The position numbers and the translations under genes are program-made. Shown here piece by piece: positions 1 through 6,936 of a stretch of DNA of 11,334 nucleotides (its first letter is position 1; every line of letters starts with the position of its first letter). The notes below the pieces were generated by a model, which saw nothing but the letters and a program-made list of their open reading frames with translations, had not been told where the DNA came from and searched no databases. Origin of the DNA: Bacteroides sp. (GTDB lineage Bacteria > Bacteroidota > Bacteroidia > Bacteroidales > Bacteroidaceae); the NCBI GenBank assembly GCA_019412865.1, contig DXOJ01000790.1, positions 1 through 11,334 on the forward strand, read 5' to 3'.

Positions 1-26
1 GTATATAATAGGAAAGATGAATAAAC

Positions 27-1982
27 ATGAACGTAAATAGAAGAATGAAGAAAAGAATTTTGCTTTTGTTGTTGGTGATACCGGCATTGGTAAAAGCGCA
101 AGATGTGATGACAGAAACCCGCCAGGAACTGATGTCTCCTGATGGAGCTTACCGCTTTACCTTCTATCAGCGTGCGGTGGGAGAGGATAATGCACAAATG
201 TATTATATCTTGACTTATAAGAACCGTCCGGTGATTGAAGAAAGTAAATTAGGAGTTCTGATTGAGAATCAACTGTTTGAGTCGGCGTTGGGCGTTCCGA
301 ACGATACTTGTCATTTTTGGTGTGAAAATCTGAAATTGACAGGGACTGAACAACGAAAGGCGGATGCAACATGGAAGCCTGTATATGGCGAACGTGCGGA
401 AGTACGTGACTGCTACAATGAGATGACTTTGAAATTCAAGAAGGGAGAAGGGGATGGCAACCGAGACGGTGGCTATGATAAGCGTAAGAATTACTTTATG
501 AACATTATCGTTCGTGCCTATAATGAAGGAGTTGCTTTCCGCTATCATTTTCCGGAAACGACAAACGGACTTTTCTTGCATATCATCGGTGAGCAGACCA
601 GCTTCACAATGCCTGAAGGAACGATGGCATATTACGAGCGTTGGGCACAAGGACCTTGCGTACTTCGTCCGTTGGAAGGATGGGGCAAAGAGGAGAGTGA
701 GCGTCCTTTGACTTTGAAACTGCCTGACGGATTATCCGTAGCCCTGTTGGAAGCAGAAATGGTGGATTATGCCCGTGGTAAATTCCGTTTATCGGCAGAT
801 AAACCTTCCACTTTGGAGACAAGTTTGTATAGTAGCGTCGATATTATTTCTCCTTACAGTACTCCGTGGCGTGTAATCATGGTTGGCGAACGTCCGGTCG
901 ATTTAATTAATAATAATGATATTGTCTTGAATCTGAATCCGGCTTGCAAACTGGCTGATACTTCTTGGATTAGACCGGGAAAAGTATTCCGTTCGGGAGA
1001 CCTGAAACAGGAAAGAGTAAAAGCTGCCATCGACTTTGCAGCAGAGCGGGGCATTCAGTATGTGCATATGGATGCCGGCTGGTACGGACCGGAAATGAAA
1101 ATGAGTTCGGATGCTACTACTGTTTCTCCTGATAAAGACCTTGATATACCTGCTTTATGTAAATATGCCGGATCGAAAGGAATCGGACTTATGGTGTATG
1201 TCAATCAGCGTGCATTAGTGCAGCAGTTGGATACCCTGTTGCCTTTGTATAAGAAATGGGGATTGAAAGGTATCAAGTTCGGTTTTGTACAGATTGGTAA
1301 TCAGCGTTGGAGTACTTGGCTGCATGATGCAGTCCGTAAATGTGGAGAATACGGTCTGATGGTAGATATTCATGACGAATATCGTCCGACAGGATTCAGT
1401 CGTACTTATCCTAACCTGATGACGCAGGAGGGTATTCGTGGTAATGAAGAAATGCCGGATGCCACACACAATACGACTCTTCCTTTCACCCGCTATCTGG
1501 CAGGTGCAGGAGATTATACGCTTTGTTATTTCAATAACCGGGTGAAGAATACGAAAGCACATCAGTTGGCTATGGCAGCAGTGTATTACAGTCCTTTGCA
1601 ATTTATGTTTTGGTATGACAGACCGGAATTCTACCAAGGAGAAGAAGAACTGGAATTTTGGAAAGCCATTCCGAGTGTATGGGATGACAGCCGTGCGTTA
1701 GATGGAGAAATTGGTGAATATATCGTTCAGGCACGTCGTTCGGGGAATGACTGGTTTGTAGGAGCAATGACAAATACGGAAGCCCGCACAATTACATTGA
1801 CTACGGATTTTCTGGAACCGGGAAAGAAGTATATGCTTCACTTGTACGAAGATGATGACAAGCTGAATACACGAACGAAAGTACGTACTACTCATAAGAA
1901 GATAAAAGCCGGAGATAAGCTTGTTTTGAAGCTAAAAGCAAGTGGCGGAGCTGCATTGCATTTCACTCCACTGGAAAAATAA
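27..1982 (+). CDS. Secreted glycoside hydrolase family 97 (GH97) enzyme
   Basis: Exo-acting glycosidase of the GH97 family, whose known members are alpha-glucosidases and alpha-galactosidases. A signal peptide (basic MKKR, then a leucine-rich core, likely cut near VKA|QD, residue 24) sends it to the periplasm or surface. The N-terminal beta-sandwich (about 30-290) ends in the family motif TPWR (279-282). A TIM barrel follows (about 310-560), with MDAGWYGP (348-355), GIKFGF (415-420), DIHDEYRPTG (447-456) and MTQEGIRGNEE (465-475), then a C-terminal beta domain. Length (651 aa) is normal. The slot where retaining GH97 enzymes carry an Asp nucleophile appears to be Gly419 (KFGF). Glu451 and Glu474/475 remain as likely catalytic carboxylates, which favours the inverting type; this mapping is by motif and spacing, not alignment. 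Start is uncertain: ATG at 27 or 45 (MKKR). The next gene follows after 54 nt on the same strand. Family call sure; substrate unknown. Confidence 0.93.
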   Translation: MNVNRRMKKRILLLLLVIPALVKAQDVMTETRQELMSPDGAYRFTFYQRAVGEDNAQMYYILTYKNRPVIEESKLGVLIENQLFESALGVPNDTCHFWCENLKLTGTEQRKADATWKPVYGERAEVRDCYNEMTLKFKKGEGDGNRDGGYDKRKNYFMNIIVRAYNEGVAFRYHFPETTNGLFLHIIGEQTSFTMPEGTMAYYERWAQGPCVLRPLEGWGKEESERPLTLKLPDGLSVALLEAEMVDYARGKFRLSADKPSTLETSLYSSVDIISPYSTPWRVIMVGERPVDLINNNDIVLNLNPACKLADTSWIRPGKVFRSGDLKQERVKAAIDFAAERGIQYVHMDAGWYGPEMKMSSDATTVSPDKDLDIPALCKYAGSKGIGLMVYVNQRALVQQLDTLLPLYKKWGLKGIKFGFVQIGNQRWSTWLHDAVRKCGEYGLMVDIHDEYRPTGFSRTYPNLMTQEGIRGNEEMPDATHNTTLPFTRYLAGAGDYTLCYFNNRVKNTKAHQLAMAAVYYSPLQFMFWYDRPEFYQGEEELEFWKAIPSVWDDSRALDGEIGEYIVQARRSGNDWFVGAMTNTEARTITLTTDFLEPGKKYMLHLYEDDDKLNTRTKVRTTHKKIKAGDKLVLKLKASGGAALHFTPLEK

Positions 1983-1999
1983 ATTAGTTGTTTATAGAT

Positions 2000-2029
2000 A
2001 AATGCAACTATAATAAATGCAATTATAAG
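2000..2029. repeat. Two-copy 15-bp tandem repeat between GH97 and hydrolase genes
   Basis: Two adjacent 15-bp units, 2000-2014 and 2015-2029, match at 13 of 15 positions (AAATGCAACTATAAT and AAATGCAATTATAAG). They fill much of the 54-nt gap just upstream of the next start codon, where translation signals would lie. This is probably a local slippage duplication; no function is evident. Confidence 0.5.
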
Positions 2030-2036
2030 AAGCATT

Positions 2037-3653
2037 ATGAAGAAATATTTTCTTGTTGTTTTGTTATCTCTATTCATGCAGACTACCCGAGTTGCAGCAG
2101 CTCCCTGGCAGTGGTCCGTAGAAATAAAAGAGCTGATTTCAGAAGAGACAAACGCCCATCCTTCTGCCTATCTATGGATACCGGAAAACTGCAAACAAGT
2201 CCGTGCCGTCATCATTGGGCAACATAATATGACCGAAGAGACAATTTTCGAGCATCCTGAATTTCGGAAGAATATGGGTAAACTGGGAATTGCAGAGATA
2301 TGGATCACTCCCGGAATAGACCAACGCTGGGATGTGACAAAAGGTACCCAGCAAATCTTTGAAACAATGATGAAGAACTTGTCTGAAGTAAGCGGATATA
2401 CAGAACTGGAGTTTGCCCCGGTCATCCCCATCGGACACTCGGCAATGGCTACTTATCCGTGGAACTTTGCCGCCTGGAATCCCGAACGTACATTGGCTGT
2501 ACTCTCTATTCACGGTGATTCTCCCAGAACTCATTTGACAGGTTACGGGCGTGCGAATTTGGATTGGGGAACCCGTACGATTGAAGGTATCCCTTCATTA
2601 ATGGTAATGGGAGAGGACGAATGGTGGGAAGACCGGTTGATAACCTCTTTCGATTATCGTCGTGAATATCCGAATGCTCCCCTTTCATTTCTTGCTGATG
2701 CAGGACATGGACATTTTGACATATCCGATGAATTGATTGATTATCTTTCTCTTTTTCTGAAAAAGGCAGTGGAATACCGGTTGCCGAAACATTCGTCATC
2801 GGATATTCCGGTTCAGTTAATTCCGGTAGAAGCAAAGAATGGCTGGCTGGCAGACCGTTGGCGAAAGAATGAAAAGCCTACAGCCGAAGCCGCTTCCTAT
2901 GATAAGTATGAAGGAGACAAGCACCATGCATTTTGGTATTTTGATAAGGAAATGGCAGATGCCACAGAAAAATATTACGCTAATGAGCGTGGAAAGACAG
3001 AACAGTATGTCGGCTTTGAGCAAAAAGGAAAACTGATAACTTTCAATCCGAAATCCCATGTACGTATGTCTCCTTCTTTTCAACCCGAAGCGGACGGAGT
3101 CACTTTCTACTTGAAAGCAGTGTACACCGATACGTTAAGGAACGAATATTCAAAAGAACACAGTACACGTCCCATTCGAATGTCGAGAATTTGCGGTCCG
3201 GTGGAAGTGGTGAATGATACAACTTTTACTGTTCGTTTCTATCGGATGGGATTGGATAATCCAAAACGTACAGGAGGCATCTGTCTGATGGCTTCCGTAA
3301 AACAGGATCATAAATACCGGAGTGCCGTTCAGCAGGTAGAGATTCGTATTCCTTACCGGAATAAGGAAGGGATACCCCAACGTATAATTTTCCCGAAACT
3401 ATCCGATGTAAAGGCTTCAGTGAAGGAAATAAGTTTAAAAGGAACTGCTGACTCCGGCCTTCCGGTTTACTATTATGTAAAAGAAGGGCCGGCAGAGATA
3501 AAGAGGGATAAACTGGTATTGACTAAAATTCCCCCGCGTGCAAAATTTCCGGTAAAGGTGACAGTGGTAGCCTGGCAATATGGGCGTAGCGGAGAACCTA
3601 AAGTGCAGACTGCTGAAGCAGTAGAGCAGAGCTTTTATATTACCGCCCGTTAG
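2037..3653 (+). CDS. Secreted alpha/beta-hydrolase, esterase-like, with unassigned C-terminal region
   Basis: Predicted exported serine hydrolase. A signal peptide covers residues 1-22 (MKKYF start, cut near VAAA|P). The alpha/beta-hydrolase part (about 45-250) shows a nucleophile elbow GHSAM (133-137, Ser135), an HGD segment (159-161), a candidate acid in GEDEWWED (Glu193/Asp194) after a strand SLMVM, and a candidate His in DAGHGHFD (His224 or His226). That order fits a complete Ser-acid-His triad. Residues about 260-538 are a beta-rich extension with a KYEGDKHHAFWYFDKEMA-like segment near 290, and end with repeated Ig-like strand patterns; I do not recognise this part. By context (downstream of GH97) it is more likely a carbohydrate esterase, removing acetyl or methyl groups, than a peptidase. 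It resembles in general form the large secreted esterases of pectin-degrading Bacteroides (CE19-like), but I cannot assign a CE family. Likely co-transcribed with the GH97 gene. Confidence 0.75.
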   Translation: MKKYFLVVLLSLFMQTTRVAAAPWQWSVEIKELISEETNAHPSAYLWIPENCKQVRAVIIGQHNMTEETIFEHPEFRKNMGKLGIAEIWITPGIDQRWDVTKGTQQIFETMMKNLSEVSGYTELEFAPVIPIGHSAMATYPWNFAAWNPERTLAVLSIHGDSPRTHLTGYGRANLDWGTRTIEGIPSLMVMGEDEWWEDRLITSFDYRREYPNAPLSFLADAGHGHFDISDELIDYLSLFLKKAVEYRLPKHSSSDIPVQLIPVEAKNGWLADRWRKNEKPTAEAASYDKYEGDKHHAFWYFDKEMADATEKYYANERGKTEQYVGFEQKGKLITFNPKSHVRMSPSFQPEADGVTFYLKAVYTDTLRNEYSKEHSTRPIRMSRICGPVEVVNDTTFTVRFYRMGLDNPKRTGGICLMASVKQDHKYRSAVQQVEIRIPYRNKEGIPQRIIFPKLSDVKASVKEISLKGTADSGLPVYYYVKEGPAEIKRDKLVLTKIPPRAKFPVKVTVVAWQYGRSGEPKVQTAEAVEQSFYITAR

Positions 3654-3663
3654 TTTGACAAAG

Positions 3664-3705
3664 AGATTGTTCAAGGAATCAGAGTACTAATTCCTTGAAC
3701 AATCT
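3664..3705. terminator. Bidirectional terminator hairpin between convergent genes
   Basis: A 16-bp perfect inverted repeat (arms 3664-3679 and 3690-3705, loop 10 nt) starts 10 nt after the hydrolase stop codon. It also overlaps the 3' end of the minus-strand DUF3037 gene: the right arm encodes its residues RLFKE, and the stop codon (3681-3679) runs from the loop into the left arm. Flanks are only modestly T-rich (TTTCC on the plus side, CTCTTTGTC on the minus side), so termination on each strand is likely but not guaranteed. Position between convergent genes supports two-way use. Confidence 0.75.
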
Positions 3706-4074
3706 TTCCAAAGTCTTATCTAAATCAGTAGAAAGTCCCGGATGTGGGCGAGATACTTGTATGCAGGAACTTTTTACTGCAGTCAGCCAACGAAATCTGT
3801 CAGGAATATCCATATTGGCTATGGCTCCTCCTTCTTTATTTCCCATGCATATCTTGTCAAAGACCTGTAACCCTTCTTTCAGGCAATTCATATCCAGTTC
3901 GGAAGAAAATAGTTTTAGTTTGTTCTCATCTATCGTATAGAGGGATTTCAGGTATTTGGCTTGTTTGGAAAACAACACAATCCCCATATTGATAAACTCC
4001 TCCCGTTCTACTTTAGGAACGAAACGGATGACTGCGTATTCATATAAGTGCCTTTCTTGCATTTTGCGCTTCAT
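3679..4074 (-). CDS. DUF3037 protein, partner of HipA-like kinase
   Basis: A 131-aa cytoplasmic protein of the DUF3037 family, recognised by the N-terminal pattern LYEYAVIRFVPKVEREEFIN (residues 10-29) followed by a strand MGIVLF. No signal peptide or membrane segment is present. Its function is unknown. Family members are typically encoded next to HipA-like kinase genes, as here: its start lies 35 nt inside the 3' end of the upstream kinase reading frame, so the two are translationally linked. An alternative start at Met5 (4062) would leave a 23-nt overlap and begin at MQERHLYEYA, which looks more like other family members. The gene itself is intact even though its partner carries a nonsense codon. 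The 3' end forms one arm of the terminator hairpin. Confidence 0.85.
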   Translation of the reverse strand: MKRKMQERHLYEYAVIRFVPKVEREEFINMGIVLFSKQAKYLKSLYTIDENKLKLFSSELDMNCLKEGLQVFDKICMGNKEGGAIANMDIPDRFRWLTAVKSSCIQVSRPHPGLSTDLDKTLERLFKELVL

Positions 4075-4822
4075 TTACAAATGTTTCGGAATGCTTCATC
4101 CTTTCTTCTAAGAATCGAATATAAATGTCTCTCAAATTCTGTGGAGTTTCTGTGCCCTCTGTCCAGTTCAACCAGTCGTCGGGAATAGCATTGACTATCT
4201 CACGGATTTTATCCGAAGTCAATATCTGTCTGAATTCGATATCTACCTCTTCCAGTTTATCGGCAAACGGTAATAATACATGGTCTTTTATCTGTACAAA
4301 AGGAACCAGTGCCTGTTTTTGCCAGTTAGTCCAGGAATGGTGGAAATAAAGGGACGCCCCATGATCTATCAACCATAGTTCTTTGTGCCATATCAACATA
4401 TTGGTGTTTTTAATGGTACGGTCTACGTTAGTCAGCAAGGCATCCAGCCATACTACTTGCGAAGCGGTTTTTCCATCTACTTGATGTACTATCGGATCAA
4501 AAGTCAGTGAACCGGAAAGGAAATGCAATCCCATATTCAGTCCGCGACTCCATTGAAGTAAATCCTGTATCTCTTCGTCTGCTTCCGTTCGTCCGAAGGC
4601 CTCGTCCAGATTCAGAAAAACTATTTCGGGGACTCTGAAACCTAGTGCACGGGCTATCTCCCCACCAATCAGTTCGGCAATCAGTGCTTTTGTTCCGTGT
4701 CCTGCCCCTCTGAATTAGACTACATATTTAAATTCATCGTCAGCTTCGGCTAAAGCAGGCAATGAGCCTCCCTCACGCAGAGGAAGAATATATCTTGTAA
4801 CATTTGCCGTACGTAAATCCAT
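4040..4822 (-). pseudogene. HipA-like kinase gene interrupted by one nonsense codon
   Basis: Read from ATG at 4822 to the stop at 4042-4040, this frame gives a full-length 260-residue HipA-like (HipA_2 type) protein with a single interruption: TAA at 4717-4715, codon 36. The flanking residues read FKYVV-stop-FRGAGHGTKALIAEL, so the lost residue is where the family has lysine (YVVKFRG), probably the ATP-binding lysine. AAA to TAA is a one-base change. Downstream the frame is open and conserved: catalytic loop DALLTNVDRTIKNTN (127-141, with Asp127 and Asn132) and the metal-binding-type LIDHGA (151-156). No other stop or frameshift was found by translating the upstream part by hand. Reinitiation at Met97 (4534) would give a 164-aa fragment lacking the N-lobe, probably not an active kinase. 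A good ribosome site precedes 4822. HipA-fold kinases phosphorylate protein targets; this one's target is unknown. A sequencing error is the main alternative. Confidence 0.85.
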
Positions 4823-4826
4823 GTAG

Positions 4827-4832
4827 CTCCTT
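4827..4832 (-). promoter_or_regulatory. Strong Shine-Dalgarno site of the HipA-like gene
   Basis: AAGGAG on the minus strand lies 4 nt before the ATG at 4822. This is a near-consensus ribosome site, unlike the weak leaders of the enzyme genes here, and it fixes the kinase start at 4822 rather than at the internal ATG 4534. Confidence 0.7.
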
Positions 4833-4848
4833 TCTTTGATTTGGGGAA

Positions 4849-4856
4849 TAAAGATA
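4849..4856 (-). promoter_or_regulatory. Possible -7 promoter element for the HipA-like/DUF3037 cassette
   Basis: The minus strand reads TATCTTTA, one mismatch from the Bacteroides -7 consensus TAnnTTTG, about 26 nt upstream of the kinase ATG. No clear TTTG -33 element is seen at the expected distance, so this is a weak call. Confidence 0.3.
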
Positions 4857-4889
4857 GGATGTTTCAGATGAATTTTATAAGAAAGTGGG

Positions 4890-4902
4890 CTTTAAATTAA
4901 AG
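4890..4902. promoter_or_regulatory. AT-rich palindrome in the divergent promoter region (possible operator)
   Basis: CTTTAA-A-TTAAAG is a perfect 6+6 palindrome with a one-base centre. It overlaps the expected -33 region of the promoter at 4921-4928, and a second palindrome, TTAATTAA, lies at 4912-4919. Position suits a regulator site, but AT-rich palindromes also arise by chance. Confidence 0.3.
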
Positions 4903-4920
4903 AATTGTAGCTTAATTAAA

Positions 4921-4928
4921 TATTTTTG
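4921..4928 (+). promoter_or_regulatory. Bacteroides-type -7 promoter element for the GH127 operon
   Basis: TATTTTTG matches TAnnTTTG exactly and lies 58 nt before the GH127 start codon, predicting a leader of roughly 50 nt. The -33 position has only a poor TTTG match (TTAA region about 20 nt upstream), which would suit a promoter needing an activator. It is the only good candidate in the 164-nt divergent gap 4823-4986. Confidence 0.55.
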
Positions 4929-4986
4929 TGGCTTTGAGTGTTTAAGGCACCTTGTTCGTATCTTATAGATAAAAGATAGAAATAAT

Positions 4987-6921
4987 ATGAATAAGAAAGT
5001 TTTAGTTACGGTAATCTTGTTTGGTTCATTGACAGTATCGGGTATAATGTCAGCTCAATCTGTATATCCCGGACAACATCAGGGAAAGTTGAAAAAGGAA
5101 ACAGTGGCTCCCCTTCAGGCGGAAAGTTTTGATTTGAAAGATGTTCGCCTGTTGCCAAGTCGTTTCCGTGATAATATGCTTCGGGATTCTGCTTGGATGA
5201 CGTCAATAGATGTGAATCGTCTGCTACATAGCTTCCGTACCAATGCCGGTGTATTTGCCGGACGTGAGGGCGGATATATGACAGTGAAGAAACTGGGTGG
5301 TTGGGAATCCTTGGACTGTGAGCTTCGCGGACATACTACCGGACACATGCTCTCGGCACTTGGTTTGATGTACGCAGCTACCGGCAGTGAGATATTCAAA
5401 CTGAAAGGCGATAGCTTGATTAACGGATTGGAAGAAGTGCAGAATGCACTGAAAAACGGATATTTGAGTGCCTGGCCCGAGGAACTGATAAACCGGAATA
5501 TTCAGGGAAAAGGTGTATGGGCTCCCTGGTATACTCTGCACAAACTTTTCTCCGGGCTGATAGATCAATATCTGTATGCGGATAATAAGAAAGCATTGAC
5601 TATCGTCACCCGAATGGGGGATTGGGCATACAATAAATTGAAACCCCTTAGTGAAGAAACACGTAAGCTTATGATCCGCAATGAATTTGGTGGTATCAAT
5701 GAGTCATTCTATAATTTATACTCAATAACGGGAGATGAACGTTATCGTTGGCTGGCGGAATATTTCTACCACAATGACGTAATCGACCCATTGAAAGAAC
5801 TTCGTGATGACTTGGGAACGAAGCATACCAATACTTTCATCCCGAAAGTGATAGCCGAAGCCCGCAACTACGAGTTAACCCGCAACGAGACAAGCAGGAA
5901 ACTATCGGAATTCTTCTGGCACACCATGATTGACCATCATACTTTTGCTCCGGGATGTAGCAGTGACAAAGAACACTACTTTGATCCGAGGAAGTTATCC
6001 CAACATCTGACCGGCTATACCGGAGAAACTTGTTGTACCTATAATATGCTCAAACTTAGCCGCCATCTTTTCTGCTGGACGGGCGATTCATCTATTGCGG
6101 ATTATTACGAAAGGGCATTGTATAATCACATCTTGGGACAACAAGACCCTGAAACAGGTATGGTAGCTTATTTTCTGCCTTTGCTTTCCGGGTCTCATAA
6201 ACTGTATAGCACAAAAGAGAACTCTTTTTGGTGTTGTGTCGGTAGCGGATTTGAGAATCATGCAAAGTTTGGAGAAGCCATCTACTACCATAACAATCAG
6301 GGAATATATGTAAATCTATTTATCCCTTCACAGGTAACCTGGAAAGAAAAAGGACTGACAATCCGTCAGGAAACGGAATTCCCACAGGAAGAAACAACAC
6401 GTTTTACTCTTCAGGCAGAAAATCCTGTCCGCACGACTATTTATCTGCGCTATCCTTCGTGGAGCAAGGATGTAAAAGTTTCGGTGAATGGTAAGAAAAT
6501 ATCTGTAAAACAGAAATCTGGTTCTTATATTGCCATTACCCGTGAATGGAAAGATGGCGATCAAATCTCGGCTACTTATCCGATGCAAATCAAACTGGAA
6601 ACTACTCCGGATAACCCGGATAAGGCAGCCCTGTTATATGGCCCGTTGGTATTGGCGGGAGAACGGGGAACTGAAGGTATGCAAGCCCCTGCTCCTTTCT
6701 CAAATCCTGCTCTTTATAATGATTATTATACCTGTAATTTTCATGTCCCAGCACATTTGCGTACCTCTTTGAAACTAGATAAGAAACACCCTGAACGTGC
6801 TTTGCAACGTGTAGGAAGTGATTTGAAGTTTACGACAGAACAAGGAGATGTGATTCGTCCGCTATACGATTTGCATCGCCAGCGCTATGTCGTATATTGG
6901 GATTTACAATCAGAAGAATAG
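4987..6921 (+). CDS. Secreted GH127-type beta-L-arabinofuranosidase
   Basis: Secreted exo-glycosidase of the GH127/GH146-like (DUF1680) group; known activities are release of beta-L-arabinofuranose and, in some GH127 members, the aceric acid unit of rhamnogalacturonan II. A signal peptide spans residues 1-23 (cut near MSA|Q). An (alpha/alpha) barrel domain follows with GGWESLDCELRGHTTGH (104-120), WAPWYTLHKLFSGL (178-191) and GGINES (235-240). The cysteine-zinc catalytic set of the family is intact: Glu347 and Cys349 in GETCC, and Cys416-Cys417 in FWCCVGSG, spaced as in the Bifidobacterium enzyme HypBA1 (Glu338, Cys340, Cys417, Cys418). Glu329 is a plausible acid/base. Two beta domains (about 435-644) finish the protein. 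It heads a three-gene operon, 15 nt before the next start, behind a promoter at 4921. Activity is likely; GH127 versus GH146 and exact substrate are not resolved. Confidence 0.92.
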   Translation: MNKKVLVTVILFGSLTVSGIMSAQSVYPGQHQGKLKKETVAPLQAESFDLKDVRLLPSRFRDNMLRDSAWMTSIDVNRLLHSFRTNAGVFAGREGGYMTVKKLGGWESLDCELRGHTTGHMLSALGLMYAATGSEIFKLKGDSLINGLEEVQNALKNGYLSAWPEELINRNIQGKGVWAPWYTLHKLFSGLIDQYLYADNKKALTIVTRMGDWAYNKLKPLSEETRKLMIRNEFGGINESFYNLYSITGDERYRWLAEYFYHNDVIDPLKELRDDLGTKHTNTFIPKVIAEARNYELTRNETSRKLSEFFWHTMIDHHTFAPGCSSDKEHYFDPRKLSQHLTGYTGETCCTYNMLKLSRHLFCWTGDSSIADYYERALYNHILGQQDPETGMVAYFLPLLSGSHKLYSTKENSFWCCVGSGFENHAKFGEAIYYHNNQGIYVNLFIPSQVTWKEKGLTIRQETEFPQEETTRFTLQAENPVRTTIYLRYPSWSKDVKVSVNGKKISVKQKSGSYIAITREWKDGDQISATYPMQIKLETTPDNPDKAALLYGPLVLAGERGTEGMQAPAPFSNPALYNDYYTCNFHVPAHLRTSLKLDKKHPERALQRVGSDLKFTTEQGDVIRPLYDLHRQRYVVYWDLQSEE

Positions 6922-6936
6922 ATAGTAAACAACGAA

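Noticed and set aside
1215..1637. Minus-strand ORF inside the GH97 gene, and similar antisense ORFs elsewhere (for example 8244-8615 and 9976-10407)
   Set aside because: They lie wholly within well-supported enzyme genes, show no recognisable domains and have no ribosome site, so they are frame shadows.
3695..4349. Plus-strand ORFs of 74-82 aa opposite the HipA-like/DUF3037 pair
   Set aside because: The minus-strand frames give clear family matches; the plus-strand products have no recognisable features.
4040..4534. A separate 164-aa gene starting at ATG 4534
   Set aside because: The same frame continues upstream with clear HipA-like sequence to a good ribosome site before 4822. The short form lacks the N-lobe and is better read as the tail of an interrupted gene.
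4715..4717. Programmed recoding of the stop codon
   Set aside because: The codon is TAA, not the TGA of selenocysteine or the TAG of pyrrolysine, and the expected residue is a plain lysine one base away, so mutation or a sequencing error is simpler.
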